From NCBI RefSeq assembly GCF_015355625.1, contig NZ_JACLAF010000003.1:124001-188000 (forward strand): DNA of 64,000 nt, read 5' to 3'. Below are positions 9,251 to 18,364 of this stretch, piece after piece. The notes under the pieces were generated by a model. The model searched no databases. It saw only the letters and a program-made list of their open reading frames with translations, and was not told the DNA's origin. The stretch is from Tamlana sp. I1 (lineage in GTDB: Bacteria > Bacteroidota > Bacteroidia > Flavobacteriales > Flavobacteriaceae). Position 1 is the first letter of the stretch; the number at the start of each line of letters is the position of its first letter. The position numbers and the translations under genes were made by a program.

Positions 9251-10651
9251 TTAGTTTTTGACTGTATTTAGTGGTCGTATTTTAATATTTCTAAAAGACA
9301 CTTTATCACCGTGATCTTGAAGCAAAATTCTACCCCGATCTGCTTCACCAAAATTTGGCCACTTACTGTATTTACTTTCAGAGACTAGTTTAAGATATTC
9401 TGGACTTTTACGCTCATATTCTAAAACTTTGTTACCGTTTAACCAATGTTCTACATGGTTATTTTTTGAAATAATATGTGCATGATTCCACGTTCCTATT
9501 GGGTTAACATGTTTGTTAACATCTGCTTGAATTAAATCGTATAAAGAAGCCATAGTTCTACTTCCATAATGATTTCCTAGTTTTGCATCAGGGTGTCTAG
9601 CATCATCTAAAATCTGATATTCTAAACCTATTGAAGAACCCGCTCCTTTATTAATTTCGGTATCTACATAATATTTAATCCCACTATTTGCACCTTCGGT
9701 AATTTTAAAATCCACTTGAAGTTCAAAATCGCCATACTTTTCGGTTGTTACTATATCGCCACCGTTTGTAGATTCTTGACCTCCAGAAGCCAGCACAGTA
9801 AGTTCTCCGTTTTTAATCTCCCAACCAGATTCTGGAAATGAATCCAGTTTGGCACCTTTCCAACCATTTGTCGTTTTTCCATCCCAAAGCATTTTCCAAC
9901 CATACTTTTCATCTTCACCAAAAAGGTTATTAGTGGTATATATTGGCTTCAAAGTACTTGTTTTAGTATATTTAGCTACATTTTTTGTTACTATTTTTAT
10001 ATTTTTCCAAATAACCTGAGTGCCATTTTTTTCTTGATCTTGTCCAATACTATGCACTTGTAAACCTATAAAGCCTGTAGCGGTCATATCATCTACTAAG
10101 TAAGCTGCAGGCACCCCATTAATCCAAGTTTTTAATGTATCGCCAATCGCTTCAATGCGGTAATGATTCCAAGCATTTTGTCTGAAGGCTTTTTGAGTTT
10201 CTGGCTGCCCTTCAAGGTTATAAAGCCAACCTCTCCTAGCTTCATCATAAATACCAGCACTCCAAGCTCTTTCTGAAGGATCAATCTCGATTTGATAGCC
10301 ATGGACACGTCCGTTTTTATATTCAGGAAGACTATTGCTTCGTATTTGAATTCCTGAATTTAATTTAGGATCTACTTTATAATCCAACTCTAAAATAAAA
10401 TCGCCATACATCTTATCGGTTCGCAAAAAAGTATTTGGCGTGTTTAAGGTGGATGTCCCTACAATAGCACCGTCTTTAACTTCATAGGTCGCATTACCTC
10501 CAATTTTAGACCACCCATTTAAAGTCTTTCCATCGAATAAACTTACCCACGGAGTAGCGTCCTTTTTAGCTTGTCCACAACTAGACATGATGATTAACAA
10601 TGCCAAAAATACTATACCATAGCTCTCAATACTTTTAAATTTTAATTTCAT
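9251..10651 (-). CDS. Two-domain DUF1080 (3-keto-disaccharide hydrolase-like) lipoprotein
   Basis: 466 residues. A lipoprotein signal ends at MSSC (Cys near residue 25). The protein then carries two DUF1080 jelly-roll domains: residues about 35-220 (WVSLFDGKTLNGWSKIGG) and about 245-462 (KMLWDGKTTNGWKGAKLD), each with the FDGKTLNGW-type opening and a C-terminal WxxHxxIxxxxxxEHWLNG-like strand. DUF1080 proteins are now linked to cleavage of 3-keto glycosides made by Gfo/Idh/MocA enzymes; the two oxidoreductase genes that follow within 10 bp fit this. Having both domains in one chain, rather than one, is less common and might be two active sites or one binding and one catalytic module. First gene of the operon. 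Confidence 0.85.
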   Translation of the reverse strand: MKLKFKSIESYGIVFLALLIIMSSCGQAKKDATPWVSLFDGKTLNGWSKIGGNATYEVKDGAIVGTSTLNTPNTFLRTDKMYGDFILELDYKVDPKLNSGIQIRSNSLPEYKNGRVHGYQIEIDPSERAWSAGIYDEARRGWLYNLEGQPETQKAFRQNAWNHYRIEAIGDTLKTWINGVPAAYLVDDMTATGFIGLQVHSIGQDQEKNGTQVIWKNIKIVTKNVAKYTKTSTLKPIYTTNNLFGEDEKYGWKMLWDGKTTNGWKGAKLDSFPESGWEIKNGELTVLASGGQESTNGGDIVTTEKYGDFELQVDFKITEGANSGIKYYVDTEINKGAGSSIGLEYQILDDARHPDAKLGNHYGSRTMASLYDLIQADVNKHVNPIGTWNHAHIISKNNHVEHWLNGNKVLEYERKSPEYLKLVSESKYSKWPNFGEADRGRILLQDHGDKVSFRNIKIRPLNTVKN

Positions 10652-10693
10652 AATATTGTTTAGTTAAAATCTATTTCAGCTAATATAATTAAT

Positions 10694-10713
10694 TTTCGTG
10701 TGCGTACACAAAA
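10694..10713 (-). promoter_or_regulatory. Candidate operator upstream of the DUF1080/oxidoreductase operon
   Basis: Imperfect palindrome: TTTCGTGT at 10694-10701, spacer GCGT, ACACAAAA at 10706-10713; 7 of 8 arm positions pair. It lies about 45 bp upstream of the operon start at 10651, where a repressor site is expected, and just before a decayed LacI-family gene. A role as the site of that lost regulator is plausible but is inference only. Confidence 0.3.
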
Positions 10714-11146
10714 TTTTTTATTATTGAAACTAAGCAAATTGTAAAACAATTAGACTCTTTAAAAACCCCTTATTCCTTCCTTAATATTGACTTAGATGGC
10801 TTTAAGAACATGTCGTTATAGGACAGGATTCATTTATGGGCGGTTATGTAGCTGGTAAATTAACACATTTAAGCATAGGAAATAAAGCTCCTATTTTAAT
10901 TGTGCATGCCAGAATGAACCTTGCCAATTATCATGCTATCTCTAAATGAATTGGTTTTGATAATACCCAACAAAATATTGCCTGTTAGAAACCGATAAAG
11001 TTGCGTTTTTAATTTCTCAAAAACCTTTTTAACAAGGCTACGAATCTATTCATTTAATGAGTGATATTTTGGTAAAAAACAAAACACCAAAAAGGAAAAT
11101 TTATTCACCTATAGATATTCTAACGAAAGAGATTTTAAAAGATTGA
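10711..11146 (+). pseudogene. Decayed LacI-family regulator, C-terminal sugar-binding part only
   Basis: Plus-strand remnant with several lesions. In one frame from about 10726: ETKQIVKQLDSLKTPYSFLN and on to FKNMS; after a frameshift near 10817 comes IGQDSFMGGYVAGKLTHL and APILIVHARMN up to an in-frame TGA at about 10946; further frameshifts and stops follow, then QGYESIHLMSDILVKNKTPK and SPIDILTKE to the TGA at 11146. This follows the order of the periplasmic-binding-like effector domain of LacI/PurR regulators. The DNA-binding N-terminus is absent. It probably once controlled the adjacent 3-keto-glycoside operon, read in the other direction. Confidence 0.7.
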
Positions 11147-11261
11147 ATACATTTAAATCAATTTGATAAAAGGAACTACAAGCTTTATAACTCCTCTTCA
11201 ATAAAGAGGCTTTCAATAAGAATCATCCCTAAGTTTTACGAATGATATTTGTTCTTTGAGT

Positions 11262-12626
11262 TTAAAACTTGTTTTTAGTAGAGGTAGGATTTAACCAGAC
11301 TGTATTAGAAGCATCTGCTTCTTGTTGTGTTACGGTTTTTATATGATTTAAATAGGTGTGTCTTGCCTTTTGCAAAGCTTTTTTAAACAAACTACTATTA
11401 AATGAAGCGCTAGTTGGATTAGACATACTTTGCTCTAAATTTTGGTATTGTAGCGATAAATCGGAATCGCCATAGGCCTTAATAAAAGCTTCCATGCTTG
11501 GAATGTCTGGATTTAGTTTTAACAACCAAATCTTTAATGCGTTTAGAGTCTTGTAACTTTGATTACTTCTAATAGATTGTTCTAATCTTTTAAAGGCATA
11601 AGCTTCTGAAACTTTGTATTGTTTATGGCGTTTAATTCCAGTTGTAATAGCCCATCGTAAAAATTTATAAAGCAGATATAAGCCAACAATACTTAACAAT
11701 AAAAGTTTTAAAAAGGCTTTTACTGTCATGCCTAATATTAAAAACGGTTTATCTTTTTCTGCTTCGGCATCTATTTCGGCTTGCAATTGTTTTTTAATGC
11801 CAGAAAGCATTTTTAAATCTGGATTAGGAGCCACATTTATGGTTACAGAATCGATAACTTTTTTATAAAATTTACGCGTGTTATAGTTCCAATGTACAAA
11901 CTCTATACGCGGTAAAGTTATAGGACCTTCCTTTTCAAATAAATAGTTTGCAGCTTCAGTTCGGCTTGCAGACACATAGGTTTTGGTTTTATTGGTATTA
12001 ACCGAAGGGCGCTTAGGATAAATACTTATTCCTGGCACAGTATCCCAAACCACAGCTGGAATAAACTCCCCTAAAGTCCCAGATGCTGTACGGCTAATCG
12101 TGCGTTGCAACACGTCGCCAACTTTAACATGCTTAATATCTGTGTTCCATTTCTCCTGAATAGTCAAATTTCCACACACCAACCAATTATTGGGATTGTA
12201 ACCAAGCGGAACCCCTTTAACCGTTATGGATCTAGGTTTAGTATGAATAACGTGCTTAATACCTTTATAACCTCCTGTTTTTGGCGATTCTACATGAATT
12301 TCTATTGCGGGAATTGTAATAGCGCCTTCCTGAGTTGGAAACACATTATAAATAAAATCGACCCCAGAATACTGCGTTCCTCTTATGTTTTTTGAACCAG
12401 TAACCGATCTAAAAAACACGGTTAAAGCACCTTCAACTTGTATATTCCCAAGGTCTATTCCAGAGGTAAACCATGTGCTAGAATATACAGAAACCGTCAT
12501 TTGTATAGGTTGCCCAATATAAGCTTCATCATGATTTATGGTAACATAGCTCATTAACTTCTGACTGTAGCCAAAGTAGCTACACAGCAAAAATAATAGA
12601 GTTGTTATTTTAAGTTTAGCTACCAT
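11262..12626 (-). CDS. batD: BatD-like protein of the Bat aerotolerance operon
   Basis: 454 residues with a signal peptide (to about residue 21), an extended beta-rich periplasmic region (MTVSVYSSTWFTSGIDLGNI, then PTQEGAITIPAIEIHVESP, typical of BatD repeats), one transmembrane helix near residues 305-330 (FLKLLLLSIVGLYLLYKFL) and a cytoplasmic helical tail. This is shorter than many BatD proteins (550-600 residues). BatD is thought to work with BatA and BatB at the inner membrane; the molecular function is not established. The start overlaps the end of the BatB-BatC gene by 7 bp, so it is translationally coupled and is the last gene of the operon. Confidence 0.8.
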   Translation of the reverse strand: MVAKLKITTLLFLLCSYFGYSQKLMSYVTINHDEAYIGQPIQMTVSVYSSTWFTSGIDLGNIQVEGALTVFFRSVTGSKNIRGTQYSGVDFIYNVFPTQEGAITIPAIEIHVESPKTGGYKGIKHVIHTKPRSITVKGVPLGYNPNNWLVCGNLTIQEKWNTDIKHVKVGDVLQRTISRTASGTLGEFIPAVVWDTVPGISIYPKRPSVNTNKTKTYVSASRTEAANYLFEKEGPITLPRIEFVHWNYNTRKFYKKVIDSVTINVAPNPDLKMLSGIKKQLQAEIDAEAEKDKPFLILGMTVKAFLKLLLLSIVGLYLLYKFLRWAITTGIKRHKQYKVSEAYAFKRLEQSIRSNQSYKTLNALKIWLLKLNPDIPSMEAFIKAYGDSDLSLQYQNLEQSMSNPTSASFNSSLFKKALQKARHTYLNHIKTVTQQEADASNTVWLNPTSTKNKF

Positions 12627-14371
12627 GTTGTTTGAGTTTTTTCAACATTAACTTGATGTTTTTTAACTTGATATTTAAACTTCCGTGTTAAAAACAAAGC
12701 GGGATCATCATCAACTTTACGCATTAAAATATTGTTCGGAATACCTCCTTTTCCAGATTTAAAATCGTCTGGCAGTTCATCCATCTCCTTTCCTGTACGC
12801 TTTCCTGTAGCAACTTCTTCTTCCATGCGCTGTTTTTCCATCTGCTTTTTAGTTGCCTTTTGCCCACCACCACTAAAATCTTCCATCGAATCATTTTTCT
12901 TGTTTTTGGCGTTGGGTTTACCGTCTTCAACTTTGCTTTCTTCAGCAGACATACCAGATTTTTTAAGCATAGCTTCATTTACTTTTGATAGATTTTGCTT
13001 TGCTTGGGTATTCGTTGAATCGTTAGAAACTAGGGTTTCAAATACAGCATGAGCCTTTTCTAAATCGCCCAACTTGGCATAAGTAACTCCCAAATTATAT
13101 TGTCCGTTGCTAGTGGTGTCTTTTTCAAAATACTCCCTAGCTTTTGTATAATTCCCTGCTTTATAATAGGCAACGCCTTTTCTAAGCGGATCTTTAAAAT
13201 CTTTAGCTGCAGCCAGATAATCTTTAGCATCATATTCCTGTTGCGCTTGATAAGCCTTGGTATACCATAAATCTTTAAATTGAAAACCTGCTTTTTTGTC
13301 TTTTGATTTGTCATTATCAGAAGCATCACAGGAAGACAAACTTATAAGTAATACCACTCCCAATAAACTCCACCCTTTTCTAAAACTAAACAGAAATAAA
13401 ATCATTAATGGAATTAACAACCAATACCCATCGTCTTGCCAATTTTCATCTTTTTTCTTTGGTTTTTCTTCAAAAATCAGGTGGTCGCTAATGTCTTTTG
13501 CAAAAAGTGTGACATCACTTTTATCCAATGTCATATCTAAAACAGTAACCCCTTCAATACTTTTTAATGCGTTTAATGTCTCTGTTTGTAGCTTGGAAGC
13601 AACTGTTTTTTTATCGTGTTTTAAAGCTACTTTATGATTATAAAACGAGGGGACTTCACCTCCAGATTCGGTTGCTAAAGGGTAAATATTTAATGCCACA
13701 TTATGGCCTTGAACAAAAGTGCTTACCGATGGCGTATCCATCCCTTCCAAGTCGTCTGTAAATAATAGTATTTTTCCTGGTGCTTTATTATTAGAAAATA
13801 AGGTGTCTAATTTTTGAAACAGCATTTTAAACCCTGTACCCCGTTCGGGCATCATGTGCGGCTGCAAACCATCTAGGTTATCGGTAATAATTTTATAATC
13901 TGTAGTAAAAGGAATAACGGTATGGGTTGTGGCTGCAAAAACAATCAGCGCTGTTTCTGCACGAGGATTGGCTTTTAATAAATCGTTTATTTTAAACTTG
14001 GCACGCTCCAATCGGTTTGGTGATACATCGGCGGTTAACATACTTTGCGATAAATCTAAAGCAATCACTAGTTTTGAAGCCACTTTTTTTGCAGGTGCTT
14101 TTTGTTCGTTCCAAGTCGGTCCTAAAAAAGCAATAAAACCTAGGGCAAAAATGAGTAAAACAAAAAGATAAAGCAGTCGTGATTTCCAAGTGGTTCCCTT
14201 CTGAATTACGTAGGGCTGTAAATGTTTTGCGATGTGTTTTTTCCAAGCATTGATTTCGCCATAAAACACCATGCACAACAAAAGGAGTATGGCCACAGGA
14301 AGTCCGTACCATAAATATTCGGCTCGTAAAAAGTGGAATTTATCCCAATCTATGTCTTTCCAAACCTCCAT
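12620..14371 (-). CDS. Fused BatB-BatC: VWA-domain membrane protein with TPR C-terminal domain
   Basis: 583 residues. Two N-terminal transmembrane helices (about 20-38 and 66-85) precede a von Willebrand A domain whose metal site DLSQS is at 106-110, with further metal-site residues in MMPERGTGF near 175 and LLFTDD near 203. A third helix lies near 320-345, followed by a TPR region at about 375-465 (YYKAGNYTKAREYFEKDTTS, then NLGVTYAKLGDLEKAHAVFE) and a long charged, lysine-rich tail. BatB and BatC are separate genes in other Bacteroidota; here they form one frame. It lies 2 bp downstream of batA and overlaps batD. Likely part of an inner-membrane complex driven by the MoxR ATPase. Confidence 0.8.
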   Translation of the reverse strand: MEVWKDIDWDKFHFLRAEYLWYGLPVAILLLLCMVFYGEINAWKKHIAKHLQPYVIQKGTTWKSRLLYLFVLLIFALGFIAFLGPTWNEQKAPAKKVASKLVIALDLSQSMLTADVSPNRLERAKFKINDLLKANPRAETALIVFAATTHTVIPFTTDYKIITDNLDGLQPHMMPERGTGFKMLFQKLDTLFSNNKAPGKILLFTDDLEGMDTPSVSTFVQGHNVALNIYPLATESGGEVPSFYNHKVALKHDKKTVASKLQTETLNALKSIEGVTVLDMTLDKSDVTLFAKDISDHLIFEEKPKKKDENWQDDGYWLLIPLMILFLFSFRKGWSLLGVVLLISLSSCDASDNDKSKDKKAGFQFKDLWYTKAYQAQQEYDAKDYLAAAKDFKDPLRKGVAYYKAGNYTKAREYFEKDTTSNGQYNLGVTYAKLGDLEKAHAVFETLVSNDSTNTQAKQNLSKVNEAMLKKSGMSAEESKVEDGKPNAKNKKNDSMEDFSGGGQKATKKQMEKQRMEEEVATGKRTGKEMDELPDDFKSGKGGIPNNILMRKVDDDPALFLTRKFKYQVKKHQVNVEKTQTTW

Positions 14372-14373
14372 AT

Positions 14374-15366
14374 TTAAGTCGATTTAACACGTTTTACAAT
14401 TAAAACAATAAGGCTAACAGCGATGGATAAAGCACCTAATCCTAAGGCAATACCAAGTGGAATATAGTACAACAAGGTTTTTGGCGTATAACTTTCTTCT
14501 TCGTATTCTATAGGCTCTAAGGCATCTAATTCTTTATAAATATTTTGAAGTGCTTCGGTATCTTTTGCTCTAAAGTACTTGCCTTTAGTCATATCTGATA
14601 TTTCCTGTAAGGTACGTTCGTCTAAGTCTGAACCCGCTGCAGTAGGGTCGCCAATACCAATAGTATAAATAACCGTAGAATCCTTTTTAGCTAAATTCGC
14701 TGCATCTAGAGGTAATATTTCCATTCCGGAATCGACGCCATCGGTTAAAATGAGCATGACTTTATGCGGAATGGTATCGCGTTTAAACATGTCCATCCCT
14801 TTCACAATGGCTTTCCCAATATTGGTCATTTGTCCTGCCATACCTACATCGGCTTCATCTAACATGGTTTCAACCGTTTGTAAATCGGAAGTAAATGGCG
14901 CTTGTATGTAGGCATTGGAAGCAAAGAACAGCAACCCTAAACGATCACTTTTTCGTTCTTTTACAAAGTCCTTCATAATATCCTTTACCGCTGCCCAACG
15001 TGTGGTACGTTTGTCGTCTATAAACCAATCGGTATTGGCCATACTAAATGAAATATCGGCAGCAATTAAAAAATTTCGGGCAGTTTTAATCTTCTTTTCT
15101 GGTTTTCCTACCAATTCTGGCGATGCTAAGGCCACAACCAATAAGCCCCATATACTATACATAACCAACCATGCCAACCAACTGCGTTTTTTAACTTGCG
15201 ATGATTTTTTAGGTTTTTGTTGAGACACCACTACAGCTCTATTAAAATAAGGATAGCGCAAGGCACTGCTTCTATTTTTTATAGCTGGCAGCAACCAGTA
15301 TACCAATAGTGGTAATGGTAGTAAAAGAATAACTAACGGATATTCGAAATGAAAATTATCTGGCAT
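14374..15366 (-). CDS. batA: BatA-like VWA-domain membrane protein
   Basis: 330 residues: N-terminal membrane segments at about 9-27 and 63-82, a VWA domain with the metal-site motif D104-x-S106-x-S108 (DISFS), MTNIGKAI and LILTDGVDSG giving the rest of the site, and a final helix near 300-323. This matches BatA of the Bacteroides aerotolerance operon, an inner-membrane protein with the VWA domain outside the membrane. The gene overlaps the end of the DUF4381 gene by 11 bp and is followed 2 bp later by the fused batB-batC. Confidence 0.85.
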   Translation of the reverse strand: MPDNFHFEYPLVILLLPLPLLVYWLLPAIKNRSSALRYPYFNRAVVVSQQKPKKSSQVKKRSWLAWLVMYSIWGLLVVALASPELVGKPEKKIKTARNFLIAADISFSMANTDWFIDDKRTTRWAAVKDIMKDFVKERKSDRLGLLFFASNAYIQAPFTSDLQTVETMLDEADVGMAGQMTNIGKAIVKGMDMFKRDTIPHKVMLILTDGVDSGMEILPLDAANLAKKDSTVIYTIGIGDPTAAGSDLDERTLQEISDMTKGKYFRAKDTEALQNIYKELDALEPIEYEEESYTPKTLLYYIPLGIALGLGALSIAVSLIVLIVKRVKST

Positions 15367-15874
15367 GTTTTCTTATCCAATTAATGCTTTTATTACTAAA
15401 TTGTTCTTTATTAAATGTTGCAGACTCTAACATCTCGTGTTTATAAACGGCGGCTAATATTAATGATTCGTCTGCTTTAAAGTTTGAACCTTTTACTTTT
15501 TCATCTAAAAACCTCAACCAATCTTCACCATATAAACCAGCCACTTCTTGTCTTCCAAAAGTTTGTAAAGCTGTTTGTTTTATTTGAAACATCACCGCAT
15601 TTACAAAAGCGACCACATCCAAATCGTTTTGATTTTTTAAAGCATGAATTTCAGCAACTGCCTTACGTAGGTAATGTTTCTTCTTATAATACTTATATAC
15701 TTTAAAAGCAATAAAGACTAAAAGTAAAGCGACTAGTGCGAATACGATTTTCCACCCTAAAGTATCGAACGAAAACGGTACGGGTGCAGGTTCTATAATA
15801 TCACCCATAGACAAATCGGGTGCGGTATTGGCATCCTGAAAGACTATCAAATTATGTAGTTTTAATACTATCAT
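15356..15874 (-). CDS. DUF4381 membrane protein of the Bat operon
   Basis: 172 residues. Opening segment DLSMGDIIEPAPVPFSFDTLG, then one transmembrane helix at about 42-62 (KIVFALVALLLVFIAFKVYKYY) and a cytoplasmic helical domain (KKKHYLRKAVAEIHAL, then LYGEDWLRFLDEK). This is the DUF4381 architecture, found between the DUF58 and VWA genes in MoxR-linked operons. It begins 3 bp after the DUF58 gene and overlaps batA by 11 bp. Probably a small scaffold or anchor; no catalytic motif is visible. Confidence 0.8.
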   Translation of the reverse strand: MIVLKLHNLIVFQDANTAPDLSMGDIIEPAPVPFSFDTLGWKIVFALVALLLVFIAFKVYKYYKKKHYLRKAVAEIHALKNQNDLDVVAFVNAVMFQIKQTALQTFGRQEVAGLYGEDWLRFLDEKVKGSNFKADESLILAAVYKHEMLESATFNKEQFSNKSINWIRKHAR

Positions 15875-15877
15875 GGC

Positions 15878-16813
15878 TTATTTCGACTCGTATTGGGTAA
15901 ATACTTTTACCAATTGATCTTCAATAGGATCGACGGTATCGATTTTAAATAATGTAATGTTATATTTTTCAGTTTCCTTTTTAAAGCTATCGTAATTGGT
16001 TTTAAAATCTTGGTTTAAGTCCTTTACAATACGCTTTCTATTTTTAGAGATACTGATTTGTTTTTCGGTATTGGTAAGGGTTATTTTTTCCTGCGGAAGG
16101 GATGCCTCCATCGGATCGAAAACTTTTACCAAAACCACATCATTATGCTCGGAAAGCAGGCTTAAATACTGAATAGTTTCTTTATTATATCTGTAAAAAT
16201 CACTAATAACAATGACTAGGTAATCGTGAGTGATGATGTTTTGAAGTTTAGAAATCACCCCTTTTAGAGCTTCAGGAAAATCGAAGGTTTTATGCTGATA
16301 TATTTCTTTATTCGCATCGACAATATGCTGAAAAAACTGAAGCATATTACGTTGGTCCCGTTTTGGCGTGGTTAAATCGTAACCATCGCCTTTAAAAACC
16401 ATGCCACCAACACGATCGCCACCTTTCATGATTTTATAGGCTGCAATGGCAGCTAACTCGCCTGCAATAACGGCTTTTGTTTTATTTACTGAGCCAAAGC
16501 CCATACTTGGGGATTGATCGACAAATATAAAGGCTGGTTTTTCTTTTTCTTCAGTAAATACTTTGGTATGTGTAACTCCTGTTTTTGCTGTGACTTTCCA
16601 GTCGATGTTTCTAATATCATCACCTATAACATAGGGCCGGGCTTCTTCAAAATCTAAACCTCTTCCGCGTAAGCGCGACGCATATCTTCCAGATAATACA
16701 CTGTTGGATTTTTGCGTACCTACTTTAAAATTAAGCACCGTTTTAAGCCACTCGAATTTTAGTAAATGCTCGAGGGTTAAAAAAACAGAATCTGTGTGCG
16801 GTTTTGAAGCCAT
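15878..16813 (-). CDS. DUF58 domain protein of the MoxR/Bat operon
   Basis: 311 residues, no membrane segment. It contains the DUF58 signature GDDIRNIDWKVTAKTG beginning at about residue 64, preceded by SGRYASRLRGRGLDFEEARP, and a VWA-like fold after it (FIFVDQSPSMGFG with the D-x-S-x-S-like metal site, and YLVIVISDFY). DUF58 proteins are found next to MoxR ATPases and are thought to be their substrate or adaptor. 17 bp after moxR, 3 bp before the DUF4381 gene. Confidence 0.88.
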   Translation of the reverse strand: MASKPHTDSVFLTLEHLLKFEWLKTVLNFKVGTQKSNSVLSGRYASRLRGRGLDFEEARPYVIGDDIRNIDWKVTAKTGVTHTKVFTEEKEKPAFIFVDQSPSMGFGSVNKTKAVIAGELAAIAAYKIMKGGDRVGGMVFKGDGYDLTTPKRDQRNMLQFFQHIVDANKEIYQHKTFDFPEALKGVISKLQNIITHDYLVIVISDFYRYNKETIQYLSLLSEHNDVVLVKVFDPMEASLPQEKITLTNTEKQISISKNRKRIVKDLNQDFKTNYDSFKKETEKYNITLFKIDTVDPIEDQLVKVFTQYESK

Positions 16814-16830
16814 GTTTTAGATTTTAACTA

Positions 16831-17805
16831 TTATGCAACAACGGCTACCACTTCTAAAATCTTTTCGATAACTTGGTTTACGGTTATACCTTCTGCTCTG
16901 GCTTTATAACTCAATGCAATACGATGTCTTAATACATCTTTAATTACGGCTTGAATATTATCTGGCGACACAAAATCTTTACCCTCCATCCAAGCGTTTA
17001 CACGACTACAACGGTCTAGAGCAATGGTGCCACGCGGGCTAGCACCAAAATCGATCCATTCGGCTAAATCTTTATCAAAACGGTCTGGGTAACGTGTTGC
17101 TGAAATTAAACTCACCATGTATTTTTCGAGTTCTTCAGTTACTTTTATAGTATTAATTTCATTTCGCGCATCAAAAATATGCTGCTGCGAAATGGTCTCT
17201 GGTTTTGCTTTGCTTTCTTTTGAAACTACAGATTGTTCTTGCTTGTTTAAACGCAGTATACCTAATTCTGAAGCATCATCTGGATAATCAATCACCACAT
17301 GCATAATAAAACGGTCCATTTGCGCTTCTGGCAAAGGATATGTGCCTTCCTGTTCAATAGGGTTTTGAGTCGCCATAACCATAAAAAGCGGCGCCATTGG
17401 GTACGTGCTTCCTGCAACTGTAACTTGGCGTTCTTCCATGGCTTCTAAAAGTGCAGACTGCACTTTTGCTGGTGCACGGTTTATCTCATCGGCCAAAATA
17501 AGGTTGCTAAAAATAGGCCCCTTTTGAAAAGAGAATTTCTCTTCGGCTTCAGGCTGATAGATTTCAGTTCCTGTAATATCTGTAGGTAATAAATCTGGTG
17601 TAAATTGTATTCGGCTTAAATCACAATCTAAATATTTAGACAAGGTTTTAATAGCACGGGTTTTTGCTAATCCTGGAAGCCCTTCTAATAGCATATTACC
17701 ATCGGCTAAAAGCACTAAAATAAGTCTGTCAATTAAATTTTGCTGTCCGATAATTGATCCAGACATTTCTGTTTTTAATTTTGCTATCGCTTCGTGTGGA
17801 GTCAT
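16831..17805 (-). CDS. MoxR-family AAA+ ATPase
   Basis: 324 residues, typical size. Walker A GLPGLAKT at 43-50, Walker B LILADEIN near 107-114 with the sensor-like ATQNPIEQEGTYPLPEAQMDR region following, arginine finger candidates in RYPDR, and the C-terminal lid domain (SPRGTIALDR). MoxR ATPases act as chaperone-like machines that remodel or insert metal into VWA-domain partners. First gene of the operon moxR-DUF58-DUF4381-batA-batBC-batD, with all six genes within 20 bp of each other or overlapping. Cytoplasmic. Confidence 0.92.
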   Translation of the reverse strand: MTPHEAIAKLKTEMSGSIIGQQNLIDRLILVLLADGNMLLEGLPGLAKTRAIKTLSKYLDCDLSRIQFTPDLLPTDITGTEIYQPEAEEKFSFQKGPIFSNLILADEINRAPAKVQSALLEAMEERQVTVAGSTYPMAPLFMVMATQNPIEQEGTYPLPEAQMDRFIMHVVIDYPDDASELGILRLNKQEQSVVSKESKAKPETISQQHIFDARNEINTIKVTEELEKYMVSLISATRYPDRFDKDLAEWIDFGASPRGTIALDRCSRVNAWMEGKDFVSPDNIQAVIKDVLRHRIALSYKARAEGITVNQVIEKILEVVAVVA

Positions 17806-18364
17806 TGTGATCTAAAATTAAATATAGTTTTTAAGCTTCTATATAAAGTGAATAAACAATTGAGTTTTAAAGATAAAAATAACTTTTTACCTGTTCAATA
17901 TTTCAAGGCTATAATTCAAAAAATTAGTTTTCTTAAAATTGAAGTTAACACATCACCTTTTTGCTGGCCTTTTATAGGAAAAGTTAAAGTTTTTTCACGA
18001 TGTAAACACTCTTCAGTAGCCGAATGAACTTGTAATAAATCCTTAATACCGGGCACAATACCCATAAGAAATTTTCGCACTCATCCTTAAAACCATAGCT
18101 ATCAAAACCTAGAACATTACCGTTCTTTATTTTGCTAGAAAATTATCACAAACTTGCTTAAATAATTTTAAGACTCTATCTTACCTAAATCTTGTGCAAT
18201 CACATCTGAAAATCCTTAAACTACGAAGAAAAAAGATAGCTCAAAGCAAACGAACACATTAAGAAGCTAAAAAAAATTAGTTATGATTTCTACCTCCTTT
18301 TTTATACTTTGTAAAGATTATGCATGTCGTTGTAATGACACAACGCTTAACAAACCTAAAATTT
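17806..18364. other. Intergenic region with a possible degraded minus-strand reading frame
   Basis: About 560 bases between moxR and the beta-barrel gene. They must hold the promoters of both. On the minus strand, 18065 to 17916 gives a 49-residue frame (MGIVPGIKDLLQVHSATEEC, later TFPIKGQQKGDVL) whose residue mix looks protein-like, and frames upstream of it carry stops, so this may be the tail of a decayed gene. I do not recognise the family. Otherwise nothing. Confidence 0.3.
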
